Shown in pieces: positions 7,165 to 16,500 of a DNA stretch of 25,315 bases; the first letter of the stretch is position 1, and each line of letters starts with the position of its first letter. The DNA lies in IMG/VR virus record IMGVR_UViG_3300050033_000060, positions 1 to 25,315 of that record; one strand, given 5' to 3'. The notes below the pieces were generated by a model. It searched no databases, was not told the DNA's origin, and saw nothing but the letters and a program-made list of their open reading frames with translations. The position numbers and the translations under genes were made by a program. Source of the DNA: a virus.

Positions 7165-9006
7165 ATGTCCCAAGCATCTGATATAGTCACCCAAGCAATT
7201 GCGAACTCGGCAGACTTACTTTCCCGCGCGGAATCCGCTGCGACTGATCTTATTGCTTTCGCGAAATATACGGATAACTTCAACATAACTACGGGAGCTG
7301 TTACATCCGTCGGCGGTGGGGGTTTTGATCCCACCAACAAGTACCCCGATGTGGGTATCCTCCAGAGTACCCTAAACACGCTTCATTTTGGGGATGTTCC
7401 TGCAGTCATAAATGCCCCGGACATCACCTACGCCATCGGCCCCCCGCCGTCGGCCTATGACGGGGCTGCTCCGGAGACCGATGTCGGGACCGCGCCGACG
7501 CTCGCCGATCTCCCGGACATCGCCTCGTTTGTGGGCGACTACCAACCGCAGTTCGCGAGTCCTCCGGATGCCCCCCAGGTCACGCTCCCGGATGCACCGC
7601 AGTTCGCCGAGATTACGATCCCAGATGTCCCGAGTGTCAACCTACCGGTGCTCTCCGTGGTGCGCCCTGAGCTGGACCTCCCGATTCTGAACTCCCCCGA
7701 GATCAGTAGTTACTATGGGTTCAGCACCGAGACGGGTCGGGTCTACCAGTCGCTCACTCTCGATGCCGTGCAGGCTCAGCTGCTCTCGGATATCCAGACC
7801 GGCGGCCTTGGGATCGCGAAGCCTGTGCAGGACGCGATCTTCAATGAAGGGACCGAGCGTGATCTCCTTATCCTGAATGACGCCATCGCCGCTCTGGAGG
7901 ACGAGTATTCGCGCAAGAATTTCCCCTCCCCTCCAGGTGCCCTGCGGAAAGCCACCGAGGATTTAATCGGAAAATTCGCAGCCTCCCGGTCGGACACCGG
8001 GCGGAAGATCATCGCGTCGAGCGCAGAACTCGCGCAGAAGAACACGCAGTTCGCGGTCGATAGTCTGCTCAAGTCGGAGGAGATGCATATCCACTTCGCG
8101 ACTGCCTTCGCCGACAGGATGCTCTCTGTTGCGAAAGCCACGACTGATGCAGCGATCTCCTACTTCAATGTGCAGGTCGGCCGGTTCAATGCACAGCTCG
8201 ACCTCTACAAGTCCGATGTCGCTGTCTATGAGGCGAAACTCCGGGGGGAAACACAGAAGTTGGAGGTGTTCAAGTCCGGGCTGGAGGCGGCGAAGCTCCG
8301 CGGCGATCTGAACCTCCAACAACTCTCGGAGTATCGGGAGCGTGTTGCAGCCGTCTCAGTGGCGTACCAGCTTTACAGTGCTCAGATCAACAACTACAGC
8401 GTACAGGTAGGCGCCGAGAAAACGAAACTCGATTTCTATCGGACCAAGGCTGAGATCGCCCAGGCGATGGTGCAGGTCAAGGGTCTGGAGATGAACGCCT
8501 TCGAGGCGAAGGTGCGGGGGGCACAGACTGAGGTATCTCTTTACCAGGCCAAGATCGCTGCGGGCAACTCGAAGATCGAGGGCTTTAAGGCCGGGGTCGA
8601 TGCCCAGGCGAAACAGGCAGAGCTGAAGATTGGGATCGCGCGGGAATATAACGAGCGATACGGCCAGCAAGTCGCAGCGTTCAAAGCGCAGACAGAGAGT
8701 TTGACTTCCCGATATGCTGCGCAAACCTCCACGTACAACGCGCAACTGTCGGGGTATGCGGAACTCATGCGAGCTACCGCGGAGTCGGACCGGGTCTCCA
8801 TAGCCGTCGCGAATCTCCAGCAAGGTTACTGGAAAGCCAACGCAGATATGACGATCGCCAAGGCCCAGGTACTCAGTGCCCACATACTCGGGGTGGCCCA
8901 TTTGCAGGAGTCCGCGACAGCCGGGGCACTCGGCGCCTATGCTACAATGGCTCAGGGCGCGATGAGCGCAGTTACGGCCATAGCCCAGGTCACATCAACC
9001 ACGTAG
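7165..9006 (+). CDS. Large coiled-coil virion protein, 613 aa
   Basis: The start ATG has AGGAG seven bases upstream. Residues 1-60 are helical. Residues ~85-175 are a Pro/Asp-rich extended linker with repeated PDxP units (LPDAPQFAEITIPDVPSVNLPVLSV is the core). Residues ~290-600 are a long Ala/Gln/Lys/Glu helix with heptad-like spacing and repeated QVGAxxxK, KVRGAQTEV, KLRGETQKLEV and YQAKIAAGNSKIEGF segments. This is a classic elongated phage structural protein, perhaps a tail-tip, needle or internal scaffold component. No hydrolase motif is visible. The first ~80 codons share the AT-rich composition of the preceding gene, while the rest is GC-rich. A promoter for the next genes lies just after its stop. 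Confidence 0.7.
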   Translation: MSQASDIVTQAIANSADLLSRAESAATDLIAFAKYTDNFNITTGAVTSVGGGGFDPTNKYPDVGILQSTLNTLHFGDVPAVINAPDITYAIGPPPSAYDGAAPETDVGTAPTLADLPDIASFVGDYQPQFASPPDAPQVTLPDAPQFAEITIPDVPSVNLPVLSVVRPELDLPILNSPEISSYYGFSTETGRVYQSLTLDAVQAQLLSDIQTGGLGIAKPVQDAIFNEGTERDLLILNDAIAALEDEYSRKNFPSPPGALRKATEDLIGKFAASRSDTGRKIIASSAELAQKNTQFAVDSLLKSEEMHIHFATAFADRMLSVAKATTDAAISYFNVQVGRFNAQLDLYKSDVAVYEAKLRGETQKLEVFKSGLEAAKLRGDLNLQQLSEYRERVAAVSVAYQLYSAQINNYSVQVGAEKTKLDFYRTKAEIAQAMVQVKGLEMNAFEAKVRGAQTEVSLYQAKIAAGNSKIEGFKAGVDAQAKQAELKIGIAREYNERYGQQVAAFKAQTESLTSRYAAQTSTYNAQLSGYAELMRATAESDRVSIAVANLQQGYWKANADMTIAKAQVLSAHILGVAHLQESATAGALGAYATMAQGAMSAVTAIAQVTSTT

Positions 9007-9013
9007 TTTCACC

Positions 9014-9043
9014 TTGATAAAGCTGCGGTAGATGGCCTATAAT
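9014..9043 (+). promoter_or_regulatory. Near-consensus sigma70-type promoter
   Basis: TTGATA (9014-9019, five of six matches to the -35 consensus) is followed by an 18-bp spacer and a perfect TATAAT at 9038-9043. Transcription would begin near 9050, just before the AGGAG ribosome site of the gene at 9068. It lies in the only sizeable gap between these late genes. Confidence 0.8.
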
Positions 9044-9067
9044 GTGCGAAAATAGATAGGAGTTTTT

Positions 9068-10552
9068 ATGGCTCTCGACGATATCATCAACGCGGTTCGG
9101 AACGGTCTGCAAAGTTCCCCCTTCGCGGGGATGCTCAGCGGCGGCAATCCGCCGGAACCCGATCTGACAGCCCCCCGGCCGATCAACACCGGCGGGGTTC
9201 TGCGGCCGATGCCCGCGCGGAACATTGCCCCTGTTGATCCCAATACGCAGAAATATTCAATGGCCCCCGCGCGCGGGGAAGCTGATTTTAACCGAGGCGC
9301 CCGCAACATGGCGAACGGCATCCAGTCGATGTTCCCTGCCGGGAACAATCCCTACGAAACCGATCCCTCCAAGATCGCTCAGGCGTCAGGACCGATGACG
9401 GGCAGTATGCTCGAAGCTCCGCTTAACTACGGCGCGGCGCTCCTGCGCGCTGGCGCGGGCGCAGTTGGGAACTTTATGGGCCGGTTCGCTAATGACCCTG
9501 GTTTTGGGGTCACCCCCCCGAACACGATCTCCGCGCATACTCCGTCGATGGGGGCACCACTTCCCCAAGCGGCCCCGGCAACGCTCCCAGCACCGGTCGA
9601 TCAATCATATACGCCCCCCGTCGCTGCCCCGGTAGTTCGTGGCGGGTTCCGCCCCCCGGTCGCCGCCGCTCCTGCTCCCGCGGCCCCGCCGCCCTCCAGT
9701 GGCTATGTTGAGGTGCTTGGAGATAATGGGCAAGTTACCCAGCACACAGACTTGCCGGCGTACCAGAACTCGGTCTACACCCAAGGCGCTCGGATGATGG
9801 GTGACAGCGGAGGGGGAACTGGTCAGATCACCCCCGACATGATCGCGGCAGCACACGCGCGCGCGGAAAACACCTATGGTATGGCCGAGGCTCAGGCGGC
9901 TCGCCGGTACGCCGCCGGCCTCGAACGAGCGTACAATGCCCAGCAAACAGGTATCCTCAACCAGGCAACCGTTCAGCAGACCGGGGCCAACGTGGGGCGT
10001 TTGAACGCCGAGACGAACCAGATCAACTGGCACATGTCCCCCGAGGGGATCGCGGCGGCTCGTGAGTCCGAAGCACTGAAGCAAGGGTATGAGACCAACC
10101 GGGCGCTTGGTGTCGCAGGTCTCCGGGAAGAGGCGATGAACAACCGCACCAACGAGATCGCGGACAAAGAGACGCGCTTGGCGCAGGTCGAGGACGCCAA
10201 AACCTTTGCGGCCAAGAACGGCGTTGACTTCAATACCGCTTTAGCCGCAGTCCAAAACAACTGGCAACCGGTGAAATCCACGATGATGCCCAATTTCTTA
10301 GGGGGGCACAGCAAGGGTTTCCAGACTCCCGAGGGCGATTATGTTGCCACTGCGGATGCACCGGCACAGTTGCGGGGTGCCCAGCGAACCGGTGCTCTTC
10401 GTACTGGCGCGGGCGCGGCTCCTGCAGGTGCTCAGCGTGCTGGGACACGGGTTGTGCCCAAAAATCAAACCGCGCAATACAAAGGCCACACGATCACCTC
10501 CGACGGGCAGGGTCATTGGTTTGACGAGCAGGGCAAAGAAGTCACGGAGTAA
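9068..10552 (+). CDS. Ala/Pro-rich internal virion-type protein, 494 aa
   Basis: The frame starts at ATG with AGGAG six bases upstream and directly follows a strong promoter. Residues 1-190 are low-complexity and Pro/Ala/Gly-rich with repeated PAAPAPAAPPP-type runs. Residues ~255-400 form a helical, Ala/Gln/Glu-rich region (ARAENTYGMAEAQAARRYAA, NAQQTGILNQATVQQTGANV, REEAMNNRTNEIADKETRLA). The C-terminus ends in a short GHTITSDGQGHWFDEQG motif common at the ends of phage proteins of this kind. The next gene begins four bases after the stop codon, so the pair is probably translated together. A role as an ejected internal or core protein is inferred from position and composition. No enzyme motif is found. 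Confidence 0.65.
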   Translation: MALDDIINAVRNGLQSSPFAGMLSGGNPPEPDLTAPRPINTGGVLRPMPARNIAPVDPNTQKYSMAPARGEADFNRGARNMANGIQSMFPAGNNPYETDPSKIAQASGPMTGSMLEAPLNYGAALLRAGAGAVGNFMGRFANDPGFGVTPPNTISAHTPSMGAPLPQAAPATLPAPVDQSYTPPVAAPVVRGGFRPPVAAAPAPAAPPPSSGYVEVLGDNGQVTQHTDLPAYQNSVYTQGARMMGDSGGGTGQITPDMIAAAHARAENTYGMAEAQAARRYAAGLERAYNAQQTGILNQATVQQTGANVGRLNAETNQINWHMSPEGIAAARESEALKQGYETNRALGVAGLREEAMNNRTNEIADKETRLAQVEDAKTFAAKNGVDFNTALAAVQNNWQPVKSTMMPNFLGGHSKGFQTPEGDYVATADAPAQLRGAQRTGALRTGAGAAPAGAQRAGTRVVPKNQTAQYKGHTITSDGQGHWFDEQGKEVTE

Positions 10553-10555
10553 ACA

Positions 10556-13500
10556 ATGGCCGACATCTACGCAGGACTCCCCGCCGGTGCGCAGTTGACC
10601 CCCCAGGTGGCGGGTCTCCCCTCCGGGGCACAGCTTGACGCCCCCCCGGAAAAATCCTCCTTCGGCGCTGAGACCCTGAAAGCCCCTGCCCGGATCGTCG
10701 GTGGGATCGCTCAGGAGCTTGGTGAGGCAGGTCAGTTCCTCACCGGGAATCGCATCGGTGGCGGGATGCGCCATTGGGGTGAGCAGGTCCAGCAGCAGAA
10801 TGCGATGACCCCGGCTTTCCAGGCAGAGCACCCCATCCTTGCGCCTGTCGCCCAGGTGGCTGAAGGCGCGGCTAAACTGGCCCCCTACATGGTGGGCGAT
10901 GCTCTGCTCTCCGCAGTTGCTCCCGAGGTAGGTCTCCCGGCCGCTGCCGGCGTCATCGCCCGCGGTGCGCGGTTCGCTGCAGGTAAGCTCTCCACGATCG
11001 CGCTTCCCGGCGTCATGGGTGCCGCCCAGGGCCAGCAGTCCTATGAAAAGGGTGTGGCGAATGGCCTCTCCCCCGACGAGGCTCTGAAAGCCTCCTACGC
11101 CCCGGCCGCCACGACCGGCGCCGGGATGGCCCTCATGGGCCGAATGTCCAAAGCCGCGCAAGGCATCGGCGGCGCTGCGGAGTCGCTGGGTGGTCAGTTC
11201 GTTAAGCACGCCGCAGCGGATACCGGGATCATGATGGGGCAGGGGGTTGCCACCTCAGCGGCAGAGAAGTACAGTGGCACCGATGTCAACGCGAAGCCCC
11301 TCGATCAACTCAAAGACCCCAAGCAGTGGCTCAACGCGGCGCTCACCGGCGGCATGTTCGCGGGTCTCGGTGTCGGCACTGAAGCAATCAACCGTGCCGC
11401 TCTGCGCGCGCATCTTGCTTCGCTCCCGGAGTACCCGCGGGAGCAGTGGCATTCGTCCGTCGAAGGACTGGCCCAGGCGCTTCACCCGGACGATCCGGTG
11501 AAGCAGGCTCACGCCCAAGCGGGCATGCTCGACCGCCTGCAGAACGACGAACCGCCGATTGAACTTACCGATGTCGTTCCACCTGAGAAGACCGCCGATT
11601 CTGCCAAGGACTTGCAGGAGAGCTTGGTCCAGGGACTTACGGAGTCCGTCACCTCCGGGGGAGAGAAAGCCCCGCTCGACGCGCAGACCGACGCCGTAAC
11701 GACGAAGATTCTCGATGGGCTGAAAACCGAAGAACCGAAGATCGAAGTCCCTACGACTTCGCCGCATCTCGGCGGCGTAGAATCCGCTTCGCTCGATCCC
11801 AACGAGATCAGCGCAAACGTGTGGGCAAAGCAGGGTTACACCACGTGGGCAAAGGGCAAAGAACCGAACCCGGAAGCTGTGGCGATCCTCGCCGAGGGCA
11901 TCGGGCCCGACAAGAAGAAATTCCGAATCGTGCCGGATGGCGAAGAACGCGCCAATGGCCGAACACTGGAGCGCGGGAGGATTGAACCCCTTGAAGAACC
12001 TATCGCCGTACATCCCCAGGAAGCCGGAGGGCAAAATGAAACAGTTCAAGAAGCCGGGGGGATTCCGGCAGCAGAAACCGAAGGACGACCCGAGCAAGCT
12101 CCCGAGTCTGACCGCCTCGCTCCCGGAAACACTGAAACTCCAGGAGATGGACAAGCAGCAGTATCCCAAACCCCAGCAGAAGAAGTAGGGCCGAAGACCG
12201 CCGAGGTGAAGATGTTCCTCACCAAGGCAGATGAAAAAGCCCTGCGCGGCCTTGGGCACACGCCGGCCGAGATCAAGAAGATGACGCCCGAAGAGGGGGC
12301 ACAGAAACTCGCCGCCGGGGTGCCGGTCACCGACCGGGCGGCCGAGAACATCAAGCTCGCGAAAGCCGGCTATAAGGGCCGCGAGATTTCCGCTATGAGT
12401 GATACCGATCGTGACGCAGCTCTGCGCCAGATCGAGGCAAAAGCCTCGGTAACCGCGAAAGAGGCAGAACCCCTCACCGCTGAACGCGTAAAGAAATCTT
12501 TCCCCGGTCAGGACGTTCGGGAAACCCCCGAGGGCCACGAGGTCACTGCGGAGAACGGCACCAAGATTCGGATCACCATGACTGGCGAGATCGAATTCGA
12601 CCGGGCCGCAGTGGAGGCTGCTCATGGCCGCCCCCTGGAGGAAGGCGAGAAGCCGGTGGCGTCTTTCGTGAAGATGGGGAAAGAAGGGGTGATCTCCCTT
12701 ACTGAGAAAGGCGTGGGGGAGCTGGACCACGAGACTTTCCATGCTGCGGTAGCTCTGGCGCTCTCCAAGAAGCAGATCGAACAGGTCTTCAAGAAGTACG
12801 GGTCCGAAGAAAACGCAGCCAAGGCCTATCAGGATTTCCGCGACGGCGCTGCGCCGGCTACCGGGTGGTGGAACCGGATCAAGGAGCTGGCACTGAAACT
12901 CCGCGATCTAGTGATGCCGAACGCCGATACCGTGTTCAGGAAACTCACCAGTGGCGAGGTGTGGAAACAGAAGCAGGGCGAAGGCGGGGACGCACTGCGG
13001 CGGTTTATGGTCGCTGCGTGGCATGGCTCCCCCCACGACCACGATAAGTTCGACTCCACCAAGATTGGTACTGGCGAAGGTGGTGCGATGTTCGGGAAGG
13101 GTCATTACTTCGCAGGGGCAAAAGCTGTCGCTGAGCATTATCGGGACGCGCTTTCCGCAGGGCATGTGCCCGACTTTGAGGGGCTTGTTGAGAAAGCGGG
13201 TATTGACTGGCCGAAAGGGGCTGATTCGTTCGATACCAAGCGCGAAGTAATGCTTCAGTCGAACGCTGGAGATTCCGCCGAGCAGGCAGCGAAGCGCGTG
13301 CAGAACGCTAACCGCGCCGCGCGGGAGATTCCCGCCGAAAAGCTAGCCGAGTTAGTTACCGCGTTCCGAGAGGCACGAAAAGGAAAGCTCTACCAAGTAG
13401 AACTCGCACCAGAAGAACATGAGTATCTGAACTGGGACAAACCTCTTAGCGAGCAACCGGAAGTACTGGATAAGTTGGCAAACGGGCTGAGCGGGGAGCA

Positions 13501-16500
13501 ACTGACCGCAGCCAACTTGCGAGACACCGACACAGGCGGCGAAGTCTATCGCCGTTTGGTGCAAGTGGAGGGTAGCAAAGAGGCTGCGTCCGAGCTTCTG
13601 CGTTCACTCGGGATAAAGGGGAATAAGTACCTTGACGAGCAGAGTCGGGACAACACTGCCAAAGTGACACGCATCTGGGAGAATGAAAAATATCCAGAGC
13701 GCCCTCAGTGGCGAGTATCGTCTCAATCTGGATACAGCGAGTCGTTCAAGTCCGAAGCGGAGGCTTCGCGCGCCGCCGAAAAGCAAAACGCGGATAACCT
13801 CACCCACAACTACGTCATCTTCGATGACAAGGACGTGAAGATCGTAGCCAAGTTCTCCCTCGGTCGCCCCGAGGAGCAGCGCGAAGCGGTCAACGAAGCT
13901 GGGAAGAAATTCTTCAACTCAGACGACTTCACCCACATCATGGAGCGCGTCGGCACCAAGGCTCTGAGGTTCATCCAGGCCGTCGACCGGACCATCGTTA
14001 TGGCGTCGAAAGCGGCATGGGCGCGGCCAATCAAAGAGCATCTGGTGAATGTTCTGCGAGTCCGTGGGGACAAGCAGGCGTATATCCGCCAGCACGCCGA
14101 TGATGCTGTGCGTATCCAGTCCGCGCTCCAGAAAAACTTCAAAAGCGATGCCGATTTTCAGAAAGGGGCGAATCTCATCTACCGGATGACACTTTACCAA
14201 CTCGATCCCTTCCACCCCGCGAAGTCCCTCGACGAGCAGTGGAACGGGCCGAAGGCGGACGAGATCGCCGCCGCGCGCGAGCGCATGAAGATGGCCGATT
14301 TTACCAAGCTCCCCCCGTCCGAGCGTGATGCACTGAAAGCAACGGCGAACTCACAGGCGTGGACGCCGATCGGTGACTCTGCATACGCCCGGGCGAAGAC
14401 CATCGAGGCGGCTCGCGCAGAGATCAAGCAGCACCTCGCCGCGCTCTCCCCTGAGCAGCGGGATGGCGTCAAGCAGATGTTCGCTCAGATCGGGAAGGTA
14501 CATGACGAGCACATCGACGCCGTGCTGAAGCAGTTGGAAATCCGCACCGGCAAGGACTCGAAAGCGTACAAAGACCTCAAGCAGGAGCTTGAGACCCAGG
14601 CACGGCTCGCCGCCTACTTCCCGCTCTCCCGCCACGGCTATGAGTACATGGTGCGCACCTTCGCCCCCGGCGAGGACGGCAAGCGGGGCCAGCTCATCAA
14701 CGCCGAGGCATACAGGACTGAGGCCCAGGCTATTGAAGCTCGGGCGAAGCTGGCCGGCAAGGACAGCACCATCGAGAAGGCACCGCTGAACAAAGGGAAC
14801 AGCCCGACTAACATCCCGTCGTCGGTGCTTGCCAAGCTAGACGCCATCGCGGCGAAGCACGGCCTTGAAGGCAGCGAGCTGGAGGCGATGAAGGGCGATC
14901 TTGAAAAGCTGTGGGTGAACACCCTGAGCCGGGGCAGCATCCAAGGGTCCAAGTTGGAGCGCACCGGGGTTGCCGGCTTCTCCACAGACTGGATGCGGAC
15001 TTACGCCGAACACATGGCGAAGGAAGCCCGCGCGACGGCGCACGCGAAATACGATTGGCAGTTCGCCGACCAGTACAAAGTCATGAGGCAGAAGATCGAC
15101 GCCCTGCAAGCCCCCGGCGTGAATCACGACTCAGCGGCGTTGCTTAAGATGCAGGACATGACTGACTATCTGGAGAGTCAGGACCAGAAGCTCCAAGCCC
15201 AGCAGCAGACTGCGGTGCCTGTGCGCATGGCGAATCGCCTCGCCTTCATGACGATGCTCACCAGTCCGACCATGTGGATTGCCCACTTGGCGCAACCGAT
15301 CCAGTTCACCCTCCCGAAGCTCGCCGCGAAGTTCGGCCCTGGTGCTGCCTTGGAGTCGCACTACCAGTTCATGAAGAACTGGATGAGCGGCAAGTATGCG
15401 GATCATAAACTGGAGGCGTGGGACGCGGAGAACGGGCAAGTCGGGCACAAGGTTGCCGGTATGCTCTCCGATCTGCACTCGATCGACATAGAGACCTCGC
15501 GGCGGCTGGAGACCGCGGGGCACATTTCCGCTCAAGGCGTTGCTGCTGAAGCAGCGAAGATCGAGAACATCACTCCCGAGCAACGGGTGTTGCTGGAGCA
15601 GAAAGCCGCAGAGCAGTTGGTTGTCGATCGCGCACAGATACCCAAAGATGCTATTGACCAGAAGAAGTCGCTCAACGACCAGCTCCACGAAATTTATACA
15701 AAGTTCGACCAGACCGGCCGAGAATATTTGACCCTTCGGGTCGGGGCGATGGTGGGGACCACCGAACTCTCAGCGCCGTTCGACCTCCACGACGCTGCGA
15801 TCGGAGCGACGAAGCTGGATGACATCTCCAACAAGCTTACGCACACCGCAGGGTTCTTCCTGCGGAAAGGGGTTTCCGGGGCGCGTAAGGCAGCGGCGAC
15901 CGCAGCGATGGACCTTGCGTTCAAAGACGCGAAATTCCATACCGACGGAAAGTTCGACTTCGCGAAAGCCTTCGACTACATGGCGAAGGACATCGTGGAT
16001 GACACGCTTTACAACTACGACCCGAGCAACCGCCCCGCATTCATGAACACCAACGCTGGGAAGCTCATGTTCCAGTTCCAGTTCTTCCGGTTTCAGACCA
16101 TCGGCAAAGTGATCCAGCTCTCGATGGACGCCTACGGTAAGGAGTTCGCCCGCAACGTGGCGGCGGCCGAAGCCGAACATGCCCAGAACGTCGACATCTT
16201 CGGCAAGGATCACGCAGATAAGGTGCTGGCCGACGAGAAGACCCGGCTCACTACAGAGCGCCATCAAGCTCGCGCAGAGCTGGCTTACATGACTGCTTCA
16301 GGAATGGCCTTGGCCGGCGCTGCCGGCGCCCCCATTGCCATGGCTGTCAACAACAGCGCCGTCGCTGCGGTTTACAATGCGATCGCTTGGCTCTTCGAGG
16401 ACAAGGACGATCCGTGGCATTTTGGGGAGGATGTTTCACGCGGGCTGCACGCGGGGCTTGGGGACAACTTGGCGAATGTTTTGGAGAAAGGGTTGCCCTC

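Noticed and set aside
10298-11209. 303-codon leftward ORF antisense to late genes
   Set aside because: It crosses the stop/start junction of two well-placed late genes and has Gly/His/Arg-rich shadow composition.
11255-12742. 495-codon leftward ORF antisense to the polyvalent gene
   Set aside because: It has no recognisable domain or ribosome site and lies against a gene with zincin and ART motifs nearby. Long antisense frames are expected in GC-rich DNA.
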